Shown here: positions 47,834 through 57,829 of the stretch, piece by piece
Layout of the letters: every line of letters begins with the position of its first letter
Numbering within the stretch: the first letter of the stretch is position 1
NCBI GenBank assembly: GCA_963576735.1
Contig: OY755173.1
Span: forward strand, 18,694,873 to 18,758,872
Direction of reading: 5' to 3'
Length of the DNA: 64,000 nt
Source: Bedellia somnulentella
Lineage: Eukaryota; Arthropoda; Insecta; Lepidoptera; Bedelliidae
The notes under the pieces: model-generated
What the model was told of the DNA's origin: nothing
The model's input: only the letters and a program-made list of their open reading frames with translations
The model's database searches: none
Translations under genes and position numbers: made by a program

Positions 47834-48779
47834 CAAGAGGATCTTCCACGCGGCTCTGAACACAAGGCTCGGCACGCGCAGGGGTGGGCGTCGAGGTTGC
47901 CCCCATGGCCCAGCTTCGTCTCGGGGGGGAACGTCCCCCCCGGTCATTGGGCACCTCCCCAGGCGATAGAGGGGAGGGGTGGCTATCCCCATTTCTGGGG
48001 ATAAGCCACTAAGGAGGGTGAGGGAGGGTGAGAATGCGTGTCACGCACCTCACCCTCGGAACTGATGTCGGGGCAGTTGGAGGTGGAAGGGGCGGTCCCC
48101 GGGGTCGCATGTCTTGCGACTCCGGGGAGCGCGCGAGTTCCCGAGGCAGCGGTCGCCCGTCGGGCGGTCGTGCGTGTAGCGGGGCGATTCCGCGGAGGTG
48201 CTCGTGGCGGCAGTTGTCCGCCCGGTCGAACAGACGACGGGTCAACCCCACCACGAATTCCTCCACGGTCTCGACCCGGAGATCACGGTGGATCGTGCTA
48301 TTACGCACGTACCGCCCGGCTTTCACAAATTGGCGGAGCACCATGTTCTGAACCCTCTGCAAGCGTAGCTTGTTCTGGGCTGAGAGTAGGCCATACCAGG
48401 CCGGCGCCGCGTACGTCAGGCGGGAGCGTATATACATTTTGTATATACGCAGTTTGGCTCGTAGTGGCAGGCCGGAGTCGAGCACCGGCCGCAAGACCGA
48501 CCGGGCCCCGAGGGCTCTATGGCGGACATGGTCCACCATAGAACCCATACGGAGGTTGCGGTCGATCTTGCAACCCAGGTACTTGACCGAGGTCTGCCAC
48601 TCGATGCTCTCACCGCCCAACGTAAGCGGCGCGAGCCCGGTCGGCCGTCTCACCCTGGTGATCAGGGCGGCCGTCTTCCCGACGTTGACGGCCGTCCTCC
48701 ACCTACCAAGCCAAGCCGGCAGAAGGTCCAGGACACGTTGCATCTTGGCAACCGCTACCCGGGGCCGACGAGAGGAGGC
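47834..48779 (-). mobile_element. Jockey-type LINE fragment, GC-rich
   Basis: ACATACATATGT lies at 47822-47833 and 48780-48791, a possible 12-bp target duplication, though (ACAT)n makes chance more likely here. About 60-65% GC against about 35% around it. 5'-truncated inside the reverse transcriptase, with a 3' UTR at 47834-48008 that has runs such as GGGGGGGAACGTCCCCCCC. Confidence 0.8.
48009..48779 (-). pseudogene. Jockey-clade reverse transcriptase, thumb and C-terminus
   Basis: About 256 codons open to the stop. LLPAWLGRWRTAVNVGKTAA and KYLGCKIDRNLRMGSMVDHV follow the position of the (missing) catalytic box. Then LRIYKMYIRSRLTYAAPAWY, LQRVQNMVLRQFVKAGRYVR, STIHRDLRVETVEEFV, all usual for Jockey-type ORF2 ends in insects. 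The last ~50 residues are Pro/Arg-rich. There are no stops, so the insertion is probably not old. The endonuclease and polymerase core are missing. Overlapping plus-strand frames come from the high GC content. Confidence 0.85.
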
Positions 48780-48957
48780 ACATACATATGTGGGAGTCAT
48801 GTTAGAGCGCACACTACTGCGAACTCACTCGCACATAGCAGCGTCTCACTCATATTCCTACATCGCGGAGTGTAAATGTTTTTCGAGTTAAGCATAGATA
48901 CAAATTATAAGTTGGTACACAGCAGGGTGTACTGGCCAGTATATGTTTGCTGTTTCC

Positions 48958-49165
48958 ACACATACATATAGTTGCTCACGGCTATAAATCCCAGAAAAGG
49001 GTAATACTTCGGAGTTAATTTTCCCCAGCCACTTTTGCAAGTGGGAAAATATTGTTGGTGACCGCTTCGCCCAAAAATTGCTTAACACGGCCCAATACCT
49101 AAGTCCCCTCTTACAAAACCTGCGGGAAGAAATGAGTTAGTGCTATTCTAAGCCCACACTATACA
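48958..49165 (-). mobile_element. SINE-A, decayed
   Basis: CACACATACATATAGTTGCTCACGGC, GCCACTTTTGCAAG, TGACCGCTTCGCCC, CTAAGCCCACACTATACAGC, with deletions in mid-body. Confidence 0.75.
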
Positions 49166-49179
49166 GCTAAAGACTAAGT

Positions 49180-49318
49180 GCATTACCAAACCATATGGGT
49201 TTCCTCACTATGTTTCCGACTTAAAAAAGAAACGTTGGAATAGGTTTAAATCAGGATTTGAAGTCACGTGCCCTGAATAAAAAGCGGGGGTGTTCTATCT
49301 TAACTGATTAAGTCGGCT
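49180..49318 (-). mobile_element. SINE-B head relic
   Basis: CCATATGGGTTTCCTCACTATG, TTTAAATCAGGATTTGAAGTCACG, GGGGTGTTCTATCTTAACTGA in order. Strongly decayed. Confidence 0.55.
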
Positions 49319-49583
49319 TATTGACATTTACTACGATTAGTATCAGGGTATACTACACCTTGGCTAATATGTTTACTCATTCAGAAGCAGTGTATCAATA
49401 TGCCTTGGCTTATTAGAGAGGCAACATTTTTCCGATATTGTATAGCTCATTTTATCAACAGCGTGTAACATTGATACATACATAACCAGTTAACTACATA
49501 TATATGAATTCCAAGAAAGGTTGCCAAAGCTAAGAGATATCAATTCGTCAACCATCAGTTTTGGAAATTCAGAAGAAAAAATA
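49319..49583. other. Spacer with SINE-A scrap
   Basis: AATTCCAAGAAAGGTTGCCAAAGC...CATCAGTTTTGGAAATTC at 49506-49570 is a SINE-A relic. The rest is not recognised. Confidence 0.4.
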
Positions 49584-50102
49584 CATACATACATATTATG
49601 CTCACTACAGACTATCGATCGCCACTATGCACGTCCTGACAAACCTCTCTACCTTCGTATACATTTTCAACAGTTTTCTCATACAAGCTCTTTTATTCTT
49701 TAAGCGCCCAGTATTGGCGAGCATTGGCCGACGTTGGCCCAATGCTCGCCATCGCCACTGTGTACAGGGGGTATTGGTGCATGTTGGCGGACATTTGCCG
49801 ATATTGGCGCGCAATGGCGAAGTTGTCGGTTCTTCGGCCACACTTCAAATGAATCGTGGCGTAGCTTGGCCGGTGGTGTTTCCACAATGGGCCAATGTTT
49901 AGTTCGTCACCGACCGCTGACCGGGATAGTAGACTTATGTGATGCGTGTTAGAGAATTTTAAATCGTCCAAAATGTCAATACCGTGGAGCAATGAAGAAA
50001 CTTTAAGTTTATTGATTTATATCAATCTGAGCCCGCAATTTGAGACCTAAATAATGTGCTACACAAGGATAAAAAAATACTAGTTTTTATACGATTTTTA
50101 TA

Positions 50103-50171
50103 CATACATACATATACTCACGCCATTATTTCCCATTGGGGTAGGCAGAGACTATTGATCGCCACTTTGTA
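50103..50171 (-). mobile_element. LINE-C 3' tip, back to back with SINE-A
   Basis: ACATACATATACTCACGCCATTATTTCCC to CGCCACTTTGTACGA, then directly CATCACCAACAACC of SINE-A on the other strand. Confidence 0.78.
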
Positions 50172-50328
50172 CGACATCACCAACAACCTTTATTGAATCA
50201 TATTTTCCCCGCTCAACTTTTCAAAAGTGGCTGAGGAATTTCTGATTCCTTAGCTCTGGCTACCCCTTCTAGGGATTTATAGCCGTGATTTATTTATTGA
50301 GCCGTGTATGTATGTATGTATCCGTAAA
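50172..50328 (+). mobile_element. SINE-A 3' half joined head to head with LINE-C
   Basis: CATCACCAACAACCTTTATTG to TATAGCCGTGATTTATTTATTGAGCCGTGTATGTATG. The tail region carries an interrupting TTTATTTATTGAGCCGTG, i.e. GCCGTG occurs twice. Both outer ends of the 226-bp pair are simple tails. Confidence 0.8.
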
Positions 50329-50775
50329 AATGACGTAAAAATAACATAAATAGCGACATAAATAAAATAAATAACGTAAATAATAATAAATAAATAGCTG
50401 CAGCCATAATTACTTCGACGTCCATCGCAAGTGGATTGCCAGGCGGCACTGAGCATTAGGCCAATGTGTGAACACCAATTGATCGTGGCCTACATTTGCC
50501 AATTGCGAAACTTGGCCCAACGTTGGCCAATGTGTACTGGGCGCTTTATACTACCAGTGCCACTCTTTACGCCTGCCTTTTTGAGCATACTCGCTATTTG
50601 GTTCAAATGTGTCCACCGAGGTCGTCTTCTACAAACATATCCATCCACATTAGCTCTGTGAATCTCTTTTACCAATTTACTATCATCCATCCTCTCCATA
50701 TGCCCCAACCATGTTGAGAAGAAAAAAATATTATAAAGTAAAGGATGGTTTGTGCTGAATCATTAGCTACATCGC

Positions 50776-51014
50776 ATACATACATACATATACTCACGGC
50801 TATAAATCCCAAGAAGGGGTAGCCAGAGCTAATGAATTAGAAATTCCTCAGCCACTTTTGGAAATGTGAGTGGGAAAAAGATGGTAAAATTAAAAGTTGT
50901 TGGTGATGGGTCCCAACTGCATCGCCCAACAATCCCTAAAAGGCCCCAATACCGTTAGTCGCCTTTTACGTGCACCCACCGGAAGAAATGGGGTAGTGCT
51001 ATTCCAAGCTGACA
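50776..51014 (-). mobile_element. SINE-A, nearly full length
   Basis: (ACAT)n tail, GGAAATGTGAGTGGG body variant, head TATTCCAAGCTGACAC. TACGTGCACCCACCGG subfamily. Confidence 0.86.
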
Positions 51015-51069
51015 CATAATAGGAAGCCCCAGAACCCTCGAGTCGTACGTCGACCACTTATAATTAAAC

Positions 51070-51557
51070 TATTCTCCACTGAAACTCAAATGTTTACGCG
51101 GTATATTTCCGAAGGGGTGGGCAGAGGTAATAATAATTTAATACTTCTGACCATCACGTAACATTGTTACCTGGTGCTCAGAGTACCCACTAAGACTAAG
51201 TACAACTTGATGTTTTTATGGACAAGATGTTTTTGCATGTCATCTGGGTGACTTCACAATCGTTGCTTTGAAATATTTATGTTATAATAAGTAAAAGAAA
51301 ATCACAAATTTAATTTGTTAAAATTTTATTAAAATGTTATCGTATTAAGTTGTACCTGTAATGATTTTGTTTTATTGGAATAAATTAATAAACTTAGCCA
51401 TGTGGGTTTCCTCACGATGGTTTTCGTTACCGTAAACTACTATGGTAAATTAACCACACATATGACTTTAGAAAAGACTAATTAGTGTAGGCTCGACCCG
51501 GAATTTGAACCCTCATTGTCTGCGCGAAAAGCGGTGTTCTACCTACTGATCACGGTT
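51070..51557 (-). mobile_element. SINE-B opened by a retroposed fragment
   Basis: Parts at 51070-51209 (AAATGTTTACGCGG...GACTAAGTACAACTT) and 51393-51557 (AGCCATGTGGGTTTCC...CTACTGATCACGG). AACTT is repeated at the edges of the insertion. Confidence 0.8.
51210..51392 (+). mobile_element. LINE 3' UTR-like insertion in SINE-B
   Basis: GGGTGACTTCACAATCG, GAAATATTTATGTTATAATAAG and a terminal GGAATAAATTAATAAACTT. The same order (GTGTGACTTCC, GTATTTATGTTATAATAAG, AAATAAATAAATA) occurs at 17690-17880 after a LINE-like C-terminus, so both are probably 3' ends of one LINE family. Confidence 0.6.
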
Positions 51558-51830
51558 AATTAATCTTTTGTACAATAATAACTATTTGCATTATTGAAAT
51601 CAGTAGATTGCTTATCCCATTAGGAGAATAGGGTCGTGAAGTATGTAAAGTGTCAGGTAGCTAGCACCGGTGACCTAGTGGCATATGGTAAGGAGTCGGT
51701 CGTATCATATTTTATAGCACATTAGCGTGTTTTATAGCTGTCGTCAAACGAGATCCAGTCTAGTTGAAAGTGACGACCTTTTTATACCGTTGACCTTGAT
51801 AATTTACAAAAAAAATACTTTTCATTCCAG
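51558..51830. other. Spacer without recognised feature
   Basis: No gene or repeat recognised. Confidence 0.35.
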
Positions 51831-51838
51831 TGAAAGGT

Positions 51839-52087
51839 TTGCTGTGTAGTGTCGGCTTAGAATAACACTACCCAATTCTACCCGTGGGTGATTGTAAGAG
51901 GCGACTAAGAGTATAAGGGCTTTTCAAGTGATTTTTGGGCGATGTGGTTGGAGACCCGTCACCAAAAACATTTATTATAACCATTTTTACCCCACTCAAC
52001 TTCCAAAAGTGGCTGAGGAATTTCTCATTCCAAAGCTCTGGCTACCCCGTTTAGGGAATTATAGCCGTGAGTATATGTATGTATGTA
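51839..52087 (+). mobile_element. SINE-A with 8-bp target duplication
   Basis: TGAAAGGT at 51831-51838 and 52088-52095. Complete from TTGCTGTGTAGTGTCGG to the GTAT tail. It mixes features of the two subfamilies (GTGTCGG head with CCCGTGGGTGATTG). Confidence 0.9.
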
Positions 52088-52110
52088 TGAAAGGTATTGA
52101 CTAAACTTAC

Positions 52111-52352
52111 TCTTACCGTGTAGTCCCGGCTTAGAATGTCACTAAGCCTTTCTACCCACGGGTGTCGTAAGAGGCGACTAAGGGTATGGGGCTTCTTTTA
52201 AGTGGTTTTTTGGGGTTGAAGACCCATCACCAACGATGCTTTATTTCGACCATCTTGTCCCCAAGTAACTTCCAAATGTGGCTGAGGATTTTCTAGCACC
52301 AAAGCTCTGGCTACCCCTTTTTGGGATTTATGACCGTTAGTATATGTATGTG
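52111..52352 (+). mobile_element. SINE-A, diverged
   Basis: ACCGTGTAGTCCCGGCTTAGAATGTCAC...GGGTGTCGTAAGAGGCGACTAAGGG...GACCGTTAGTATATGTATG. It lies in tandem with the preceding copy, 16 bp after its target duplication. Confidence 0.82.
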
Positions 52353-52636
52353 ATTTTTGGTGAAGCCTTTCGCCTCTTCCAAGATATTTTTAGCTTAAAA
52401 TATCTTAGGCTTCGTACTCATGTAGCGGTGTAGCCCGCAGCGTGGCAGACCTAGGAATGAGTACGTTGTGTCCACCACACGATGACGGCTTATCAAGCTA
52501 TGTGCTCCCGGATTATCAGAATTCGCAGCGACATCACGCCAAAACATATCAAAACTGTCGACGGCAAATATGATCGTGTTTTATGTATCAGATTTTTTGT
52601 CGTTAGGATCCTACAACACCGTAGTATTTTGATAAA
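52353..52636. other. Unassigned spacer
   Basis: TTTTAGCTTAAAATATCTTAGGC and a moderately GC-rich stretch (GTAGCGGTGTAGCCCGCAGCGTGGCAG). No feature recognised. Confidence 0.35.
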
Positions 52637-52818
52637 TACATACACACATATACATACGTATACTCACAGCTATAAATCCCTAAAAGGGGTAGCCAGAGCT
52701 AAGGAATTAGAAATTCCTCAGCCACTTTTGGAATTTGCGGGGGGAAAAGATGGTGAAATAAAGGTTGTTGCTGATGGGTATCCAACCGCATCGCCCAAAA
52801 ATCCGTTAAAAGCCCAAA
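52637..52818 (-). mobile_element. SINE-A lacking the head
   Basis: ACACACATATACATACGTATACTCACAGC to CGCCCAAAAATCCGTTAAAAGCCC, then LINE-C tail sequence begins. Confidence 0.85.
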
Positions 52819-52824
52819 TTGGGA

Positions 52825-53066
52825 TAAATACATACATACATATACTCACGCCATTAGTCCCCATTGGGGTAGGCAGAGATTATCAATCGCAACTTTGAAC
52901 GTTCATGACAACCCTCTCTAGCTTCGTTTACATCCATCAATCTTCTCATACACTTTATTCTTCATAGTTCGGACGCGTGCCATTTTGAACACTCTCGCTA
53001 TTTGGTGCAAATGTGTCCTCCGAGGTCGTCCTCTACTGACATAACCATCCACATAAGCACTATAAA

Positions 53067-53072
<6 letters not shown>
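52825..53072 (-). mobile_element. LINE-C 3' end with ORF C-terminus
   Basis: Tail, stem-loop TTAGTCCCCATTGGGGTAGGCAGAG, then minus-strand coding for the RGRPRRTHLHQIARVFK- and KRLMDVNEARE-like segments. It inserted or was placed at the break of the SINE-A head and runs into (TA)n. Confidence 0.78.
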
Positions 53073-53103
<31 letters not shown>

Positions 53104-53463
53104 GTATTATTTCTAGTGAAATAAAAGATTGTTGTTGCTCTGAAAGAGATGGAAAACTTTTATTAAAAATATTCCTATCTAATTAACTTTACATGCTCAT
53201 TACAACAAATTAACTTACCTGAAAGAGAAACAACACATAAAGCTATTATTCCACTTAAATATTATTTTATCATAAATTATTAAATATGAAATTGTTTACA
53301 AAATGACAATAATTAAAATTTGACACTACACAACACATACGGTGACAGCCGCCAAACCAAGTGTCAATATTTTACATATATATATATATATATATGCCAT
53401 TGAAGAAAAATTGAATTGAATTGATATATATATATAAATATAATATGGTAAATATTTATCTGT
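53073..53463. other. Spacer bounded by (TA)n tracts
   Basis: TA tracts at 53073-53100, 53378-53394 and 53426-53436 enclose AT-rich DNA. Nothing else recognised. Confidence 0.5.
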
Positions 53464-53595
53464 CTACTGAATCATAAAGACGATCGTTTTCTTGTTTGAT
53501 GCTTGCATCTGAATACCAACGAGACGCGCGGCCGTAAAGCACTTAAATACACCGTATGCACTTTCGATGATCTCGGTGGGGTCGTTTAGATCCAT
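53464..53595 (-). CDS. Unrecognised 43-codon coding-looking island
   Basis: The minus strand reads from an ATG (53595) through DPTEIIESAYGVFKCF, TAARLVGIQMQASNKK and IVFMIQ to TAG (53464). GC in third positions is far above that of the surroundings, and the peptide has a normal amino-acid mix, unlike nearby random frames. A stop lies two codons upstream of the ATG and no splice acceptor is obvious. It may be a fragment of a transposon or host gene. I do not recognise it. Confidence 0.3.
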   Translation of the reverse strand: MDLNDPTEIIESAYGVFKCFTAARLVGIQMQASNKKTIVFMIQ

Positions 53596-53737
53596 TAAGT
53601 TTTAATAATTGTGAATATAAAGTATGCATGTTTGTTTGGCTGCAATTCTTCGTGCCGTTTTTGTGCTTGCCGACATAGCGCCTCTTGGCTGGTAACTGCA
53701 AGCCTGCTCTGCGAGCTACTACAGTATCAACTCGAAT

Positions 53738-53948
53738 CAAAATTCCCTGGAATGGGTAGCCAGAGCTACGGAATAAAATATTTGTCAGCTACTTTTCGAA
53801 GTTTAATGGGGAAAACATTGTAAAAAAGAGGTCGTTGGTGATGAGTCTCCAACCACATCACTCAACTATCACTTAAAAAGTCCCAATTTTTACGAACACC
53901 CACTAGAAGAAATGGGCTATTGTTATTGTAAGCCGACACTACACAGTA
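53738..53948 (-). mobile_element. SINE-A without its tail
   Basis: CAAAATTCCCTGGAATGGGTAGCCAGAGC to GTAAGCCGACACTACACAGT. The ACTCACGGC tail is gone. Confidence 0.8.
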
Positions 53949-53997
53949 CACAGCACCCACAGTTAACATAAACACCAACAACAACAACGCGATTAAG

Positions 53998-54152
53998 TTT
54001 ATATTCATGCCATTTTTTCCATTGGGGAGACAGACACTGTCGATCATCGCCACTTAGTACGATTCTGCCAAACCTTTCCAGCTTCGTTTAAATCGATGAA
54101 TCTTTTAAACAATACACTTTTATTCTTCATACTTTGGACGCCAGTCTTTTTG
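53998..54152 (-). mobile_element. LINE-C 3' end, decayed
   Basis: TATATTCATGCCATTTTTTCCATTGGGGAGACAGACACTG, then CGCCACTTAGTACGATTC...CTTTTATTCTTCATACTTTGGACGCC. Confidence 0.7.
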
Positions 54153-54472
54153 TCATTTCAATCAATTCAATTTACTAATAGAGCCAGCTAGATAACTCCT
54201 TTAATCTAAATGGATTAAAGGTAGCAAATGTAGCAAAATAAAGAATTTACAAAGTAATACATTAACTTAGGATTTTGACAGGATTTATAAAGCTACAGAA
54301 TTGTTTCCTAATAATGAAATGGGTCTTAATTTTAATGTATTTTTTTCATAGATAATTTTTGATGTTTTTGTTCAACGTTTATAGGAACGGCTGATTGATA
54401 ATGATCTTAATCCAAAATTAGTGTAAAAAACAGTGCATTTAGGGATAATATATACAAACGTGACATACAAAC
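54153..54472. other. Spacer without recognised feature
   Basis: AT-rich DNA with no open frame. Confidence 0.35.
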
Positions 54473-54706
54473 ATACATACATATACTCACGGCTCTAAAT
54501 CCTTAGAAGGGGTAGCCAGAGCTAAGGAATTAGAGATTCCTAAGCCACTTTTGGAAATGTGAGTGGGGTAAGTCTTTACCCCACTCACATTTCCAAAAGT
54601 GGTAAAAATAAAGGTTCTTAGTGATGGGTCTCCAACCGCATCGCCCAAAAATCAATGATGATGAAAAAATGGGGTAGTGCTTTTCCAAGCCGACGCTACA
54701 CAGCAT
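54473..54706 (-). mobile_element. SINE-A with an internal inverted duplication
   Basis: Complete tail and head, but the mid-body is turned back on itself: 54545-54571 and 54576-54602 are perfect 27-bp reverse complements around the 4-base loop GTCT. About 30 bp of body near the head are also missing (CAATGATGATGAAAAAATGGGG). Confidence 0.9.
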
Positions 54707-55574
54707 ATATAATATAGCCAATATATGTCTTTAAGACTGGGTAGCCCAATCCTATTCTGATTTGGGTGATTTGGCCATATTCCCGCACGCTGGCCTAGTT
54801 TAAGTCTTACACAGCATAAAGCATTTTTTAATCATCTTAGCAGTAAGAGCTAAGTGAAACAGCAATTCAACAGATAAAGCTCGAAACTTTTATCAATAAA
54901 CTCTCTCGGTCTAGCACTTCTTCACGATTTGGGTGACCATGCTTTTCAGACAAAGTAAAAAGCTTAATTAAGCTTTTAAATAAGCAAAGTTATAATACAA
55001 ATTAAGGAGAGCAATTATAAGAGATCAGCAATCCCCTCAAAAATATACATGTTTTAAGTCAACATAAAACTTTTCCCTGATAATATCGGAGAATATAACA
55101 AAGGATAAATGTTGTTAATGGGGTTCTGACATTTAATTACTTAGTTTGTAATAGATAGTTTAGTTTAGTTAACTAATGCAAACTTTTGTAAACAAAAAAT
55201 TCAATCAGGGCACCCAGGCGAGCAAACTCAGACTGATAAAAATCAGGTTTTCCCTCTCCATCGATGTACCCCCATCTCTTTTTCCTAGCAAATATGTGAA
55301 AGGGATGTAAGATAAAAGAACACTTATTAACAACTTCCGGAGGAATTGAATACATTAGTACGGAATCGAAAACTGCTTGAATCTATTAGAGATTTCAAGT
55401 TAATTGAATCCTCTTCGACTATTTACGATATGACCGACATTTAATTTGCTGAAATATCGGCTCGCTTATTCGTTGATCAGTGAAAGGCGATTTTAGTGAA
55501 TTTATATGTTATTCAACTAGTTCTGAGTCACATTCAAAAAAGCGATATTAGTTTTAGAGAGTAATTACGTATTA
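54707..55574. other. Unassigned AT-rich spacer
   Basis: A 60-codon minus frame at 55173-55355 shows no domain. No repeat ends recognised. Confidence 0.35.
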
Positions 55575-55640
55575 CGCTATTCATTCCCATTGGGGTAGTC
55601 AGAGAAATTCCATCGCTGTTTTGTACGATTATCTCCTCAA
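55575..55640 (-). mobile_element. LINE-C 3' scrap
   Basis: CGCTATTCATTCCCATTGGGGTAGTCAGAGAAATTCCATCGC...TTTTGTACGATT, without tail. Confidence 0.6.
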
Positions 55641-56314
55641 ATCAGATCTTCATGTACATTCATCATTTTTTTTGTATTTGTCATATTACTCTTCATGAGT
55701 CATTCTGGGAATTCCTTAGTCATCTTCTAAAGACAGAAATTGAAATCCAAATGTTTAAAATTAGTTTTAAAAATTCCCTTGTCATGCATTTATTCGTCAA
55801 ACTGTAAAAAGTTTTCATATTACTTTTACTTTTGTAATGATAAGCTTATCTCAATTATTCTGCTCATAGTGAATCAAAAGATTTCTCTCTATCTCAATAA
55901 ACACTACACACTTAATATTCTAAATCTAAACTGAAAGTCAAACTCTCAAAAGTAAACGATAAATAAGCAAAATCAGTCCCGTCATTTCCGTGCCAAAGCA
56001 GACGAATATTTCAGTGCGGAACCGATAAGTAATTACCGGATGAGTGGCAGTTGTCAACGGCGATGATCGCATGATCGATGTAGTCGGTGCGGGGCGGTAA
56101 TGATGCGGGAGTGTGCCTCGACACGCTCCAACTGCCAATCACAAGCGTTTCATGAATATGGCAGATTTTTAACGTCTTACTAAGATATTTTAGTTTTGGT
56201 TTAGCTTCTACTAGATAAGTTTTCTGCAGCATAATAAATTTGGTTTTCTGCAGAGTAATGTTAGTTAAGATTACAGACAAACATATATGCATGTATTCGA
56301 GCCATTATTTGATA
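55641..56314. other. Spacer with a short GC-richer island
   Basis: 56030-56150 (GGATGAGTGGCAGTTGTC...GGTGCGGGGCGGTAATGATGCGGG) is richer in GC than its surroundings and open on the minus strand (HETLVIGSWSVSRHTPASLP). I cannot assign it. Confidence 0.35.
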
Positions 56315-57223
56315 TCTATACTTATAATAAATCTGTAGAGAGGTCAATTCTGTACAAGAAATATATTTTCAAAATAACTATCAGGGAGTGATTAGTGATT
56401 GATACTGATGCCAAAAATGCAATCAGTAAATTTTTTGTCTGTCTGTCTGTCTGTCTGTCGGTTTGTATGTTCCTTATGGAAACAAAAACTACTCGACGGA
56501 TTTTATCCAAACTTGGCACGATTATTCTTCATACTTCTAGGCATGTTATAGTATACTTTTCAGCAGAGTAGTAAAGGGGAATTTGGGGGTATTTTGGGAA
56601 AACGTTAGAAATTACTACATTTTTTAAGCTTCCGTCGCGTGTGCAGCCTTAATGGTTTAAGTTACATAGAAATCATGTATGACTATATATGTCTATCTTT
56701 TATGGTTGACTCACAATATCACGTGTAACTCCTGATAACTTAGCAGTTCGGAGCATTCTGATTATATTTGTTTACTCTTACGTTTATAATACTCTCACTC
56801 ATCCTTAATTTAAAAAAGGTAACATTATTACCTATTCAATAAAAAAAAAAACTTAGAAATCGGTAGAGAAACATCGAAATTACGCATGAAATAAGCCATC
56901 GCGCCCGTGACCAAAACCAAAGAATTACTAATTTACATATTACATACTAGCCTAGATGGCGCCTGTAGTTGTAGTTGTTATAAGTACTTCATAGCGTTTT
57001 ACTCAACTCAAATTCAACTCATTCTAAATATTAGCTTATGTTCGGAGATACTAAACTGTTCAGATGAGCGCTTTCACAGAAATCACAAAGCTACACTATT
57101 TAGGAGTGCTCTAAGTAGTAATCTTGCGCTAAATTTCACAAAGCTCAAGCTTCAAGTTATTGAAGAAATCTCAGATATTAAAAAAAACAACGCTACCCGT
57201 GCGAAGCTGGGCCGATCCACTAG
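56315..57223 (+). mobile_element. Non-autonomous Helitron
   Basis: Starts TCTATACTTATAATAAATCTGTAGAG after A, contains (TCTG)n at 56437-56459 and ACTACTCGACGGATTTTATCC. It ends CCCGTGCGAAGCTGGGCCGATCCACTAG followed by T. The CCCG...GGG hairpin about 10 bp before CTAG is the usual Helitron 3' signal. 909 bp, no credible ORF. A 108-codon frame near the end has no recognisable domain. Confidence 0.85.
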
Positions 57224-57829
57224 TTGGAAATAAGTTAAGTTATTATACTGGAAACTTAGCTCAGAATAGCTCTAGGACATAGCATACATATATCTATACC
57301 AATATTATAAAGAGGAAAGGTTTGATTTTTTGTTTGTTTGTTTGAATTGAATAGGCTCCAAAACTACTGGACGGATTTGAAAAAATCTTTCACTGTTTTG
57401 ATGCTACACTATTCCCGAGGGACATAGGCTATATTTCATTTTCAAAAAAATTAGGGATCCTTACGTAAACTTCAAAAATGTAACCCAAGGTGTTAAAAAA
57501 ATACCAAAAAAAAACCTTACATCGCGTGCGCTGCAAAAAATATTGACAATAGAATAAAATTATACACTAAAATTTTATAGAACACATCATTATCTAAAAA
57601 AAATGCCGCGACAGCATGTCTCTAACTATTATAGTTATCTCACCACAAGCGTCATTATATAAAATTATATATGCTTTAGAAAAGGCTCTTTATTTGTACC
57701 TATCTAATCCTTATAAAAAAACGTATATATTATTTCAGACTACTTCAATACCCTTATATTACTTTTTGAATTATTCGATTCGAACATTCCATTCGAAAGT
57801 TATCTCGAAATGGAGGACAGAGCGCTTCG

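Larger units (their letters stand above)
49703..50545. mobile_element. DNA transposon with TTA duplication (PIF/Harbinger-like)
   Basis: Ends AGCGCCCAGTA and, inverted, AGCGCCCAGTA, flanked by TTA at 49700-49702 and 50546-50548. Both subterminal regions are dense in TTGGC(C/G) motifs (ATTGGCGAGCATTGGCCGACG; CATTTGCCAATTGCGAAACTTGG). A 3-bp TTA duplication fits PIF/Harbinger, but no transposase is present to confirm it. It contains a LINE-C/SINE-A pair at 50103-50328. Confidence 0.75.
49584..50715 (-). mobile_element. LINE-C 3' end opened by a TTA-duplicating transposon
   Basis: LINE-C occupies 49584-49702 (tail, CTATCGATCGCCAC, to CTCTTTTATTC) and 50546-50715, where the minus strand codes for MGHMERMDDSKLVKEIHRAN and RRRPRWTHLNQIASMLKKAG. 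The latter is the clearest stretch of the LINE-C C-terminal domain (a GHxxRMxxxRL motif). TTA is repeated at both edges of the insertion. Confidence 0.82.

Noticed and set aside
48028..48891. Four long plus-strand frames of 107-173 codons
   Set aside because: They overlap the minus-strand Jockey coding region; high GC content makes stops rare on both strands.
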